A stretch of 64,000 nucleotides of DNA from Christiangramia echinicola DSM 19838. Its GTDB lineage: Bacteria > Bacteroidota > Bacteroidia > Flavobacteriales > Flavobacteriaceae. This document shows, in pieces, positions 8,625 to 17,253 of the stretch. The notes under the pieces were generated by a model. The model saw nothing but the letters and a program-made list of their open reading frames with translations. It was not told the DNA's origin and did no database searches. Both the position numbers and the translations under genes were made by a program. Position 1 is the first letter of the stretch. Every line of letters begins with the position of its first letter. The DNA is taken from positions 907,267 to 971,266 of the forward strand of contig NZ_AUHG01000010.1 of the NCBI RefSeq assembly GCF_000423065.1, given 5' to 3'.

Positions 8625-8987
8625 ATGGCTCACGATACTACACATTCTAACGGATCGGCAACCAGAAGGATCTGGATAGTTTTTGCAATACTCTCAGTAG
8701 TAACAATTGTAGAGGTTATTCTAGGGATCATAAAACCTGTATTCCTAACAGATACATTTCTTCTTGGAATGAGGTTGCTTAACTGGATCTTTATTATACT
8801 TACTATTTATAAGGCTTATTATATTGCCTGGGCATTTATGCACCTTGAGCATGAAACAAAAGGCCTGAGACGTGCAATTGTATGGACAGCGATCTTCCTG
8901 ATATCTTATTTGATATTTATTCTCTTAACTGAAGGTGGCTACATTTACGATGTATATAAAAACGGGCATACGGCCTGGGACTTCTAA
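8625..8987 (+). CDS. Cytochrome c oxidase subunit IV-like protein
   Basis: A 120-aa protein with a His-rich start (AHDTTHSNGS) and three hydrophobic helices, matching the prokaryotic COX4 (COX4_pro) family found next to COX3 genes. The conserved core YYIAWAFMHLEHETK carries the family's histidines. Subunit IV is a small accessory subunit thought to stabilise the oxidase; no catalytic role is known. It follows the long COX3 gene by 18 nt and is followed by a terminator, so the promoter at 6054 may serve a four-gene transcript ctaB-cox3-cox3-cox4. Confidence 0.88.
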   Translation: MAHDTTHSNGSATRRIWIVFAILSVVTIVEVILGIIKPVFLTDTFLLGMRLLNWIFIILTIYKAYYIAWAFMHLEHETKGLRRAIVWTAIFLISYLIFILLTEGGYIYDVYKNGHTAWDF

Positions 8988-9006
8988 GAAAAGTTAAAAG
9001 CATTAG

Positions 9007-9040
9007 AAAAGACGGTTTTATTAAACCGTCTTTTTATTTT
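9007..9040 (+). terminator. Intrinsic terminator after the COX4-like gene
   Basis: A 12-bp perfect stem (9007-9018 with 9023-9034), 4-nt loop and T-tract. A TATTTTTG box at 9035-9042 overlaps the end of the tract and may be the -7 element of the following SCO-like gene. Confidence 0.88.
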
Positions 9041-9072
9041 TGTAGCCCTTTGTAAAACTGGTATTTCTGCTT

Positions 9073-9717
9073 ATGAAAAAGTTTCTGGTACTAGGTATTC
9101 TATTTGCCCTGCCTATAACTGCATATTTGTTTTTTGCCTCTGGAAAGAACAATTTTGCCAAATTACCTGTTCTTACTGAAAATGTGCAGGACATAACTTC
9201 TTTTGAATCCAATTCCGGCGATCCTATAAGTTTTAAAGAGCATATTAGTATCGTAGCCTTTTTCGGTTCAGATCTTGAAAATATTAAGGGTAATACCTTC
9301 AATCTTGATAAAAAGATCCTGGAGAAATATTACGATTTTGATGATTTTCAGTTTGTCATTATTCTGCCTGAAGAAACTAAAGAGGAAACCAGTGCTTTTG
9401 TAGAGGAATTTAAAAAGATCAGCGAATCTTCTAAATGGAAGATAGCGTATTCAACCCGTGAAAATATTCAGGAAGTATTCAATTCATTTGAAACCCCACA
9501 TGCATTAGATACAGATGATCATACCCCATACGTCTTCATTGTAGATAAAGATGCAAATCTTCGAGGTAGAGATGATGATGAGGATCATGGAAAGTTATTT
9601 GGATACGACTCCAGAGACGTAGCCGAGCTAAATAATAAAATGAACGATGATGTAAAGGTTATTCTAGCTGAATATCGTCTTGCTTTGAAAAGGAATAATC
9701 CTGAAACAAAGAAATAA
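9073..9717 (+). CDS. Membrane-anchored thioredoxin-fold protein, SCO-like without cysteines
   Basis: This 214-aa protein has an N-terminal signal anchor (residues 1-22) and then a thioredoxin-like layout parallel to the true SCO gene that follows: an ISFKEHISIVAFFGSD strand where SCO has its CxxxC loop, a FQFVIILPEE strand, and a TPYVFIVDKDANLRG strand-turn. There is no cysteine anywhere in the chain, so it cannot handle copper through a CxxxC site. A second family of histidines (HALDTDDH) lies where SCO proteins place their copper ligand His, but this may be chance. Its position 5 nt before SCO suggests a joint role in oxidase maturation. I do not recognise a named family with certainty. Confidence 0.6.
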   Translation: MKKFLVLGILFALPITAYLFFASGKNNFAKLPVLTENVQDITSFESNSGDPISFKEHISIVAFFGSDLENIKGNTFNLDKKILEKYYDFDDFQFVIILPEETKEETSAFVEEFKKISESSKWKIAYSTRENIQEVFNSFETPHALDTDDHTPYVFIVDKDANLRGRDDDEDHGKLFGYDSRDVAELNNKMNDDVKVILAEYRLALKRNNPETKK

Positions 9718-9722
9718 TTAAA

Positions 9723-10457
9723 ATGAAAAATTATTCATACGTAGGTATCTCACTTGTTATTCTAATCTTCGGAATAATATTTATACCAAAGATCATAGAT
9801 CGTATCAATGATGACGAGGTAGTATCTTCAGACAGATTAAATCAACCGCGACTTAAGAATACGAAGAATACCGGAGAGGCATTGTCTTATATTGTCCTGG
9901 ATGGTGAAAAGAAGAGAGCTCCAGAATTTGAATTTATAAACCAGAACGGCGATACCATCTCCAATGAGGATTATAAAGGTAAGGTGTATCTGGTAGAATT
10001 TTTCTTTACTACCTGTCCAACTATCTGCCCGATCATGAATAAGAACCTGGTTGAAATTCAAGATGTGTTCAAGGGACAGGATGATTTCGGAATTGCCTCC
10101 TTTTCTATAGATCCTGCTCATGATACACCAGAAGTCTTAGCTGAATATGCTCAGAATTATGGTATTGATAGCGCTAACTGGAATTTAATGACCGGAGATA
10201 GAAGCGATATATATAAACTGGCAAACGAGGGATTTGGTCTGTATGCTGGTGAAGATGCCGATGCTGCAGGTGGTTTTGCTCATCAGGGTATGTTCGCTCT
10301 AGTAGATCAGGAAGGATTTATAAGATCCAGAAAGGATCAGTTTGGAAATCCACTTATCTATTATCGTGGTTCAGTTGAAAGGAATAAAAGTGTAGCTCGT
10401 GGAGAAGAGGAGCCGCAAATAGATATATTAATAGAGGATATAAATAAACTACTTTGA
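9723..10457 (+). CDS. SCO family copper chaperone/thiol oxidoreductase
   Basis: SCO proteins deliver copper to the CuA site of cytochrome oxidase subunit II or keep its cysteines reduced. This 244-aa protein has an N-terminal membrane anchor (about residues 6-23), the CxxxC copper motif TTCPTIC at Cys98 and Cys102 in a strand-loop typical of the family, and the downstream histidine in GGFAHQGMFAL that completes the copper site, followed by LVDQEGFIR. It sits inside the oxidase gene cluster, 5 nt after the cysteine-less paralogue, and its stop overlaps the TTG start of the DUF420 gene. Confidence 0.94.
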   Translation: MKNYSYVGISLVILIFGIIFIPKIIDRINDDEVVSSDRLNQPRLKNTKNTGEALSYIVLDGEKKRAPEFEFINQNGDTISNEDYKGKVYLVEFFFTTCPTICPIMNKNLVEIQDVFKGQDDFGIASFSIDPAHDTPEVLAEYAQNYGIDSANWNLMTGDRSDIYKLANEGFGLYAGEDADAAGGFAHQGMFALVDQEGFIRSRKDQFGNPLIYYRGSVERNKSVARGEEEPQIDILIEDINKLL

Positions 10458-10993
10458 AAACAACTCTAAAAAGTAAAGATAAAGTAGCAGTGCCTGTAAT
10501 CATTGCTCTTTCAATTGCAGTGCCAGTGATCGTTCTTGTTCTAATGTTATTGCCAGAGCGCTTTAATATACTTGGGGTTGAAGCAATAACCTTCCCGCTT
10601 TTCCATGGGATCCTTAATTTTCTTACTGCGCTGTTATTGATCATTGGTTATTTCTTTATGAATGCCGAAAAATATATTGAGCATAGAAATACAATGATTG
10701 CAGCCTTTGGATTATCAGTTGTATTTCTGGTTAGTTATGTTCTATCCAAAATAAGTAATGAGCCTGTGCCTTATGGTGGAGAAGGAGTGCTTAGGTATAT
10801 TTATTTCTTTATTCTTATTACTCATATTGTCCTTTCTGGAATTATAGTTCCTCTTGTGCTTTTTACTATGTATAGAGGCCTAAGTGGCGAGTATAAGAAG
10901 CATTCTAAAATTGCCAAATGGACCTTTCCTATTTGGTTGTACGTTGCAATCACCGGAGTGTTGGTGTTTTTATTTATGATGCCATATTATTAA
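10454..10993 (+). CDS. DUF420 family membrane protein
   Basis: A 179-aa protein with five predicted membrane helices and the DUF420 core ITHIVLSGIIVPLVLFTMYRG plus a KWTFPIWLYVAITGVLVF end. DUF420 proteins (CtaM-like) are regularly encoded beside heme-copper oxidase and SCO genes; the Bacillus/Staphylococcus relative CtaM is needed for aa3-type oxidase maturation. The start is TTG at 10454, overlapping the SCO stop as TTGA, which implies translational coupling. Role in oxidase assembly is inferred from family and context. Confidence 0.88.
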   Translation: MKTTLKSKDKVAVPVIIALSIAVPVIVLVLMLLPERFNILGVEAITFPLFHGILNFLTALLLIIGYFFMNAEKYIEHRNTMIAAFGLSVVFLVSYVLSKISNEPVPYGGEGVLRYIYFFILITHIVLSGIIVPLVLFTMYRGLSGEYKKHSKIAKWTFPIWLYVAITGVLVFLFMMPYY

Positions 10994-11044
10994 AATTGAT
11001 CGTAAATTATTAATTTTGAATTGATTATTAGAATGAAAATGGAG

Positions 11045-11278
11045 ATGAAGAATTTGAAATTCACAGGATTATTACTTTTAATTTTATTATTACTCCCTGA
11101 AATGGCGCAATCTCAATGTGCTATGTGTAGGGCTGTTTTAGAAAGTGAAGCAAATCAAAGTACCGCAAAAGGTATTAATGATGGTATTCTTTATCTCATG
11201 ATTTTCCCCTATTTATTAATTGGAGGAGTAGGCTATTTTATTTACAGATCTAGAAAAAACAAATCAAAATCGGTATAG
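11045..11278 (+). CDS. Small CxxC membrane protein of the oxidase cluster
   Basis: A protein of about 77 aa with a signal peptide (MKNLKFTGLLLLILL, cleaved near AQSQ), a short exported segment CAMCRAVLESEANQ with a CxxC motif immediately after the predicted cleavage site, and one C-terminal transmembrane helix (LYLMIFPYLLIGGVGYFIY) with a basic tail. The frame extends up to a TTG at 11021, but a TAATTTTG box at 11011-11018 makes one of the ATGs at 11033, 11039 or 11045 more likely; 11045 gives the cleanest signal peptide. I recognise it as a common companion of the DUF420 gene in flavobacteria but know no function. The exposed CxxC could bind metal or act as a thiol pair. Confidence 0.7.
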   Translation: MKNLKFTGLLLLILLLLPEMAQSQCAMCRAVLESEANQSTAKGINDGILYLMIFPYLLIGGVGYFIYRSRKNKSKSV

Positions 11279-11324
11279 AAATGTACCTTTTTTGTGAAGT
11301 TAATGTAAAGAAATTGTGGTTTTT

Positions 11325-11391
11325 GTCTTAAGACTGTAACATTTCTTTTTTTCTGCAGTCTTATTAAATAGGAGTCATTATCCTGTTTAAT
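11325..11391. promoter_or_regulatory. Cluster of inverted repeats upstream of the ABC efflux operon
   Basis: Within the 124-bp gap before the operon lie a 10-bp palindrome GTCTTAAGAC (11325-11334), an inverted pair AAGACTG/CAGTCTT (11330-11336 and 11356-11362), and an 11-bp inverted repeat with one mismatch, ATTAAATAGGA and TCCTGTTTAAT (11363-11373 and 11381-11391, 7-nt spacer), ending 11 nt before the ATG. The last could be an operator or a 5' UTR hairpin. No regulator gene lies next to the operon. Confidence 0.4.
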
Positions 11392-11402
11392 AACCATCAA
11401 TC

Positions 11403-12104
11403 ATGATTGAAATTTCAAATCTTCACAAATCCTATAAAATGGGTGCTAATAAATTGCACGTATTAAAAGGGATCAATTTAAATGTCGCAGAAGGCGAATT
11501 ACTTTCTATTATGGGATCTTCGGGTTCCGGAAAATCAACACTCTTAAATATTCTTGGCATGCTCGATGAGGCAGATGAGGGATCCTATGTTCTCGATGGA
11601 GTGCCAATTAAAAATCTTAACGAAAAGATTGCTGCGAAGTATCGTAATAAATTTCTCGGATTCATTTTTCAGTCATTTAACCTTATAGGTTATAAAACAG
11701 CACTGGATAATGTGGCTTTACCACTGTACTATCAGGGACATTCCCGGGGAGAAAGAATGGACAGGGCTATGAGTTATCTGGAGAAAGTTGGACTTGCAGA
11801 TTGGGCCGGCCATTTACCTAATGAGCTTTCTGGGGGACAAAAGCAAAGGGTGGCGATTGCGAGAGCTTTAGCTAGTGATCCAAAAGTCCTTCTAGCCGAT
11901 GAACCAACTGGAGCGCTGGATACAAAAACTTCTTATGAAGTAATGGATCTTATACAGGAAATTAACGATGAAGGTCGTACCATTTTAGTGGTGACCCACG
12001 AACACGATATTGCCCAGATGACGAAAAGGATCGTTAATCTAAAGGATGGTCTTATTATAGAGGATACCGTAGTTTCACAGGTTAGAGCTTTAGAAAATGT
12101 TTGA
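11403..12104 (+). CDS. ABC transporter ATP-binding protein, MacB/LolD type
   Basis: The 233-aa nucleotide-binding subunit shows Walker A (GSSGSGKST, about residues 38-46), the Q-loop in FIFQSFNLI, the signature LSGGQKQR, Walker B VLLADEPTGALD and the switch His in VVTHEHD. The insert-free, short form and the following two permeases with FtsX ends place it in the MacB/LolD branch, which powers mechanotransmission rather than substrate passage through the membrane. It is the first gene of a six-gene run (ATPase, two permeases, adaptor, TolC, adaptor). Confidence 0.95.
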   Translation: MIEISNLHKSYKMGANKLHVLKGINLNVAEGELLSIMGSSGSGKSTLLNILGMLDEADEGSYVLDGVPIKNLNEKIAAKYRNKFLGFIFQSFNLIGYKTALDNVALPLYYQGHSRGERMDRAMSYLEKVGLADWAGHLPNELSGGQKQRVAIARALASDPKVLLADEPTGALDTKTSYEVMDLIQEINDEGRTILVVTHEHDIAQMTKRIVNLKDGLIIEDTVVSQVRALENV

Positions 12105-13341
12105 TCTGGATAGATGGGAAGAGATCTTTGAAACCATTCGTAAAAATAAGTTACGTACGTTTTTAACTGGTCTTTCAGTAGCATCGGGAATATTTATTCT
12201 TGTTATTCTTCTCGGAATTGGAGAAGGAATGAGAAATGGCATTGCTCGAGAATTTGAACAGGATGCTTCCAATTTAATTTTTGTATTTCCGGGAGTTACT
12301 TCAAAAGAATATAAAGGTCTCAATCCAGGTAGGCGTATCCAAATGAAAAATGAGGATTATAACCAGATCTTGCGACTTTATGGCGATAGGCTGGATAAAA
12401 CAGCTTCGCTTTATCAGAATTGGGGGCAGGTGCTAAACTATGGTAAGGAATCTGGTTCCTATGCCGTGCATGGTTCTTTCCCGGCTTATCAGGAGTTAGA
12501 AAATATGAGCCTTACCGCAGGCAGGTTTATTGATATTAATGATCTCAATAATTCTGAAAAAACCATGGTTATTGGTAACCGTGTAAAGCTCGATCTTTTT
12601 AAAGACGAGGATCCTATTGGTAAAATGGTACAGGTTTCCGGGGTTAACTTCAAAGTAGTTGGGGTTTTTACAGATCCTGGAGGGGAAAGAGATGAAACAC
12701 GTGCAGTAGTTCCTATTACCACAGCACAAAGAGCATTTGGAGGAGCCAATAATATTGAAAGATTATATCTAACCCTGAAACCGGAAGAAAGTTTTGATGC
12801 GGCGGTTGCAGCATCAACTCAGTTTTCTACAGAATTGGAAGCCTTTTTAAAAGAACGGCATACCGTAGCTCCAGATGATAATAGTGCAATCCATATTAAT
12901 AATTATCTGGAAAACGCGAAAAGGTTCTTCACGCTAATGGATATGATGAGACTCTTTTTCTGGGGAGTTGGTATATGTACTATCATAGCCGGGGTTGTTG
13001 GGGTAAGTAATATTATGCTGATCATAGTTAAGGAAAGGACCCGGGAAATAGGAATACGAAAAGCACTGGGAGCTCAGCCACTTTCAATTATTGGGATGAT
13101 ACTTCATGAATCTATCTTCGTTACTGCAATTGCAGGTTTCCTTGGATTGATATTTAGCCTAACCCTTCTGGAATTTGTAGGTCCGGCTATAGAAACTCAA
13201 TATATATATAATCCCACCGTGAACTTTACTGTAGCCATAAATACAGTCGTAATTCTTGTTTTTGCCGGAGCCTTAGCAGGATTTTTTCCAGCCTGGCGGG
13301 CGGCAAGGATCAAACCAATAATAGCTTTAAGAGACGAATAA
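12097..13341 (+). CDS. MacB-type ABC transporter permease (1)
   Basis: This 414-aa permease has one N-terminal helix (about residues 21-42, LTGLSVASGIFILVILLGIG), a periplasmic MacB_PCD domain of about 230 residues, and three C-terminal helices with the FtsX domain, including NIMLIIVKERTREIGIRKALGA, the conserved coupling region to the ATPase. The ATG overlaps the ATPase stop by 8 nt. The start segment MFDLDRWEEIFETIRKNKLR resembles the N terminus of the next gene, so the pair arose by duplication and probably forms a heterodimeric permease. Confidence 0.93.
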   Translation: MFDLDRWEEIFETIRKNKLRTFLTGLSVASGIFILVILLGIGEGMRNGIAREFEQDASNLIFVFPGVTSKEYKGLNPGRRIQMKNEDYNQILRLYGDRLDKTASLYQNWGQVLNYGKESGSYAVHGSFPAYQELENMSLTAGRFIDINDLNNSEKTMVIGNRVKLDLFKDEDPIGKMVQVSGVNFKVVGVFTDPGGERDETRAVVPITTAQRAFGGANNIERLYLTLKPEESFDAAVAASTQFSTELEAFLKERHTVAPDDNSAIHINNYLENAKRFFTLMDMMRLFFWGVGICTIIAGVVGVSNIMLIIVKERTREIGIRKALGAQPLSIIGMILHESIFVTAIAGFLGLIFSLTLLEFVGPAIETQYIYNPTVNFTVAINTVVILVFAGALAGFFPAWRAARIKPIIALRDE

Positions 13342-13342
13342 T

Positions 13343-14605
13343 ATGTTTAGTAGAGATCGTTGGAGTGAAATAATAGAGGCCTTGACCGCGAATTGGTTTA
13401 GAACCGTTCTTACTGCCTTTGGAGTTTTATGGGGAATATTTATCCTGGTAATACTTCTTGCTGCAGGAAAAGGCTTAGAAAACGGTGTGAAGCAGGGGTT
13501 TAGTGGTATAGCTACCAACACAATGTTCATGTGGACCCAGGTTGCTTCCAAACCTTATAAAGGTATGCCCAAAGGACGTAGATATAGTTTCGAAATAGAA
13601 GATGTGGCGGCAATAAAGGACCAGGTGCCTGGGTTAAGGTTTGTTTCTCCAAGAAATCAATTAGATGGATTTGGTGGAGCAAATAATGTGGTAAGAGGAT
13701 TAAATACCGGAGCTTTCAATGTTTATGGAGATTATCCTGAGATCATTCAACAGGAACCCATGAATATTACATCGGGAAGATTTTTAAATTATTCAGATAT
13801 CAATGAGAAGAGAAAGGTTGCTATCATTGGGGAAGGTGTAAAGTCTACTCTATATGATAAAGGAGAAGATCCTTTGGGAACTTACATAAAGATTAGTGGA
13901 GTGAACTTTATGGTGATTGGTACCTATAAGAAAAAGAGTCAGGGCGGTGATCCTGAGAGAGGGCAGAAGGAAATTTATGTCCCGTTTACAGCTTTCTCCC
14001 AGGCGTTCAACCGCGGGAATAAAGTTGGATGGATGGCAATAACTGCCTATGATGGCAACTCTATAACCAACCTTAAAAATGATATAATAGATCTTATTAA
14101 AAATAGACACACCATACATCCTGACGATGATCGTGCTGTTGGAAATTTTGATCTTTACCAGGAATACAGCAAAGTAAACGGACTTTTTGTAGCCCTTAAG
14201 GCTGTTGCTTATTTCGTAGGTGTACTTGTCTTGCTTTCTGGTATCATCGGGATTAGCAATATTATGCTGATCGTAGTAAAAGAACGAACCAATGAGATTG
14301 GAGTTCGTCGTGCCCTTGGTGCAACACCATGGTCTATACGTGGCCAGATTCTAATGGAATCTATCTTTTTAACTATTGTCTCCGGTATGGCAGGTATTAT
14401 CCTGGCCACGGGAGTAATATGGCTGGTGAATTTACAACTTGGCCAGATGGATACTTCAGAAATGATGTTCCTTAATCCTTCTGTAAACCTGGGAGTGGTC
14501 ATGGTCGCTTTATCCATTTTAATAATATCCGGTCTTTTAGCCGGCTTAATTCCGGCGCAACAGGCAATTAGAGTTAAGCCTGTAGATGCCTTAAGAACTG
14601 AATAA
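13343..14605 (+). CDS. MacB-type ABC transporter permease (2)
   Basis: This 420-aa paralogue of the preceding permease begins one base after its stop. It shows the same order: cytoplasmic DRWSEIIEALTANWFRTVLT, one helix, a MacB_PCD periplasmic region with the SQGGDPERGQKEIYVPFTAF segment, then three FtsX helices with the coupling motif NIMLIVVKERTNEIGVRRALGA. Two different half-permeases with one ATPase indicate an asymmetric 2+2 transporter. Substrate unknown; MacB relatives export macrolides, peptides, siderophores or glycolipids. Confidence 0.93.
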   Translation: MFSRDRWSEIIEALTANWFRTVLTAFGVLWGIFILVILLAAGKGLENGVKQGFSGIATNTMFMWTQVASKPYKGMPKGRRYSFEIEDVAAIKDQVPGLRFVSPRNQLDGFGGANNVVRGLNTGAFNVYGDYPEIIQQEPMNITSGRFLNYSDINEKRKVAIIGEGVKSTLYDKGEDPLGTYIKISGVNFMVIGTYKKKSQGGDPERGQKEIYVPFTAFSQAFNRGNKVGWMAITAYDGNSITNLKNDIIDLIKNRHTIHPDDDRAVGNFDLYQEYSKVNGLFVALKAVAYFVGVLVLLSGIIGISNIMLIVVKERTNEIGVRRALGATPWSIRGQILMESIFLTIVSGMAGIILATGVIWLVNLQLGQMDTSEMMFLNPSVNLGVVMVALSILIISGLLAGLIPAQQAIRVKPVDALRTE

Positions 14606-14632
14606 TACTTTAAACACTAATACAATCAAGGA

Positions 14633-15751
14633 ATGAAAAAATTTGTAACCATCGGAATTCTAGTATTCATAGCCGTGACCTTCGTTGGCGCTTTATACTA
14701 TCTCTATCAAAAAAATCAGGAGGACCCTGTAGTTTATGCAACAGAGGAGCCCACAGAGCAAACCATTATAAAGAAAACTGTAGCTACTGGAAAAATAGTT
14801 CCAAAAGAAGAGGTTCTCATCAAACCGAATATTTCTGGAATTATTGACGAAATATATATCGAGGCTGGAGACCGTATTGAAGCTGGAGATCTTATCGCAA
14901 AGATCAGGGTGATCCCGAATGTATCTTCATTGCAAAGTGCTAAAGATGCTGTTGCTACTGCGAAGATCAATCTTGATAATGAGAGAAAACAATTTGAAAG
15001 GCAAAAAGGTCTTTATGATAAAGGGGTGATCTCTGCTAATGATTTTGATGCTGCGGAAGTTAGTTTCAAAAGATCTGAACAGAATTATAAATCTGCCCAA
15101 CAAAATTATGAAATCGTTAGAACTGGTACTACAAGTGGAATTGGTAGTGCAGCGAATACGTTGATACGTTCTACGGTAGAAGGTATGGTATTAGATGTTC
15201 CCGTAAAAGCCGGAAATCAGGTTATTGAAAGTAACAATTTTAATGACGGTACCACAATCGCAACTCTGGCAGATGTGAACGAGATGATCTTCGAAGGAAA
15301 GGTAGACGAAAGTGAAGTTGGAAAAATTAAAGAAGACCTCCCTTTAGAAGTAACAGTAGGAGCTATAGAAAATAAATCTTTTGATGCAGTTCTTGATTAT
15401 ATAGCACCTAAAGGAGTTGAAGATAATGGAGCGATTCAATTCGAAATTAAAGGAACCCTAGATAAAGCCGATACTACTTTTATTAGAGCTGGGCTTAGTG
15501 CCAATGCATCAATTATTCTAGCCCGTGCAGATAGCGTACTTGCAATTAAGGAAGCCCTGGTTCAGTTTGATCCTGAAACTAAGGAGCCATTCGTGGAAAT
15601 TATGATTGGAGATCAGGAATTTAAGAAGCAGGATGTAGAACTTGGCGTTAGTGATGGTATTAATGTGGAGGTGCTAAGTGGCGTGAAAAAAGGAGACAAG
15701 ATCAAGGTTTGGAACCAGATTAAACCTGCACTGAATCTTGCTCAAAACTAG
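14633..15751 (+). CDS. Periplasmic adaptor protein, HlyD/MacA/RND type (1)
   Basis: The 372-aa adaptor has an N-terminal anchor helix (about 5-23), a first half of the biotinyl-lipoyl-like hairpin (GKIVPKEEVLIKPNISGIIDE followed by IEAGDRIEAGDLIAKI), an alpha-helical hairpin of about 80 residues, the second lipoyl half (STVEGMVLDVPVKAGNQV) and beta-barrel and membrane-proximal domains. Such proteins bridge the inner-membrane pump and the TolC channel. A second, clearly different adaptor follows TolC, so this operon encodes two. Confidence 0.92.
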   Translation: MKKFVTIGILVFIAVTFVGALYYLYQKNQEDPVVYATEEPTEQTIIKKTVATGKIVPKEEVLIKPNISGIIDEIYIEAGDRIEAGDLIAKIRVIPNVSSLQSAKDAVATAKINLDNERKQFERQKGLYDKGVISANDFDAAEVSFKRSEQNYKSAQQNYEIVRTGTTSGIGSAANTLIRSTVEGMVLDVPVKAGNQVIESNNFNDGTTIATLADVNEMIFEGKVDESEVGKIKEDLPLEVTVGAIENKSFDAVLDYIAPKGVEDNGAIQFEIKGTLDKADTTFIRAGLSANASIILARADSVLAIKEALVQFDPETKEPFVEIMIGDQEFKKQDVELGVSDGINVEVLSGVKKGDKIKVWNQIKPALNLAQN

Positions 15752-15812
15752 AATTTTTATTCCGATTGTAACAACCTACACATTTTACAGACATATCATA
15801 CAGAATATTATT

Positions 15813-17249
15813 ATGAAGAATTATAGTTTACTAGCCATGCTATTGCTTTTTTCCAGCCTGCTTACAGCACAGCAAAAGGAATGGACCCTGGAAGAATGCG
15901 TTAATTATGCATTAGAAAATAATATCCAGGTAAAACAAACCATGCTGGATGTTGAACTTTCAGAAATCGAAAAACGCGATGCACTTGGGAATTTTATTCC
16001 AAATATTAATGCTCAGGCTTCGAATGCATGGAATACTGGTTTAACCCAGAACGTGACCACCGGAATTCTGCAAAATCAAACGACGAGGAACTTTTCAGCT
16101 GGGGTTAGTGCAGGTTTAACATTATTTGACGGATTAAGAAACTTCAAACAATTACAAAGAGCTAAACTTTCCAGAATTGCCAGTGATTATTCTCTGGATA
16201 AAATGAAAGATGATATTGCCCTTTTCGTGGCAGATTCGTATTTGCAGGTTCTTTTCAATAAACAAAATTTAGCGGTTCTTAAATCACAAAACCAGGTAAC
16301 ACAAGAGCAGTTGGGAAGAACTCAGGAACTTGTGGATGCTGGAGTTTTACCGGAAGGTGACCTTCTCGAGATCCGGGCGACCATGGCAGATGAAAAACAA
16401 AGAATGATCCTGGCAGAAAATCAGATCCAGATCTCTCTGATAAACCTGGCTCAACTTTTAGGGATAAGAGACTATCAAAATTTCAATATAGTTGAAAGAG
16501 ATTATGATATTTTTGGAAATGAAATTCTCGACAATACGGTTTATGACGTAATAAATACAGCTAAAGAGGAAAGATCTGAAATTAAGATTGCAGAAGCAAA
16601 TAAGGATCTGGCAGAAATGGATGTAGACCTGGCTAAAGCAGCATATCTACCAACCTTGAATGCTTTCTTCAACTATAACACAAGAGAAAGCGGACAGGCT
16701 AGAATCACCGGAGGTGTATTGGACCCAGATCAGCCTACAAGGCAGATTGGGGTAGTGCAGTCTAGTAATGAAATTGTTGTGGCACCAAATACGATACCTA
16801 CACTTGGAAGTCCCTTGCCGTTCATGGAGCAACTTTACCGAAATGATGGTATTAGTTACGGATTTCAGTTGAATGTTCCTATCCTCAATGGTTTTGCAAC
16901 CAGAAACCAGGTAAAAAGAAATGAAGTAAATGTGAAACGTGCAGAATTTCAGTTAGAGCAGGCAGAGCTGGATCTTGAAGCAAATGTTTACCAGGCTTAT
17001 ACAGATGCTAATGGTGCATTTGAAGCTTATGAAGCGGCATTAGTAGCTTCAGAAGCACAAAAGAGAGCTTTTGAATATGCTACAGAGCGATATGATGTGG
17101 GATTAACTAATGCTTTCGATTTTAGCCAGGCAAAAATTAGATACGAAAACACACAAATAGAGGCTTTAAGAGCCAAATACGATTATATTTTCAAACTGAA
17201 AGTAGTTGAACTATATTTTGGAATTCCGGTTAGGGATTTAAAATTTTAA
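15813..17249 (+). CDS. TolC family outer-membrane efflux channel
   Basis: The outer-membrane component of the tripartite pump, about 478 aa. The start at ATG 15813 gives a clean signal peptide (MKNYSLLAMLLLFSSLLTAQ) followed by KEWTLEECVNYALENN, the canonical TolC opening; the frame can be extended to a TTG at 15738 overlapping the adaptor, but that would bury the signal peptide. Two OEP repeats are visible, each with long helical coiled-coil stretches (for example LGRTQELVDAGVLPEGDLLE and the paralogous YATERYDVGLTNAFDFSQ). It connects the MacB-type pump to the cell exterior. Confidence 0.94.
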   Translation: MKNYSLLAMLLLFSSLLTAQQKEWTLEECVNYALENNIQVKQTMLDVELSEIEKRDALGNFIPNINAQASNAWNTGLTQNVTTGILQNQTTRNFSAGVSAGLTLFDGLRNFKQLQRAKLSRIASDYSLDKMKDDIALFVADSYLQVLFNKQNLAVLKSQNQVTQEQLGRTQELVDAGVLPEGDLLEIRATMADEKQRMILAENQIQISLINLAQLLGIRDYQNFNIVERDYDIFGNEILDNTVYDVINTAKEERSEIKIAEANKDLAEMDVDLAKAAYLPTLNAFFNYNTRESGQARITGGVLDPDQPTRQIGVVQSSNEIVVAPNTIPTLGSPLPFMEQLYRNDGISYGFQLNVPILNGFATRNQVKRNEVNVKRAEFQLEQAELDLEANVYQAYTDANGAFEAYEAALVASEAQKRAFEYATERYDVGLTNAFDFSQAKIRYENTQIEALRAKYDYIFKLKVVELYFGIPVRDLKF

Positions 17250-17253
17250 TTAA

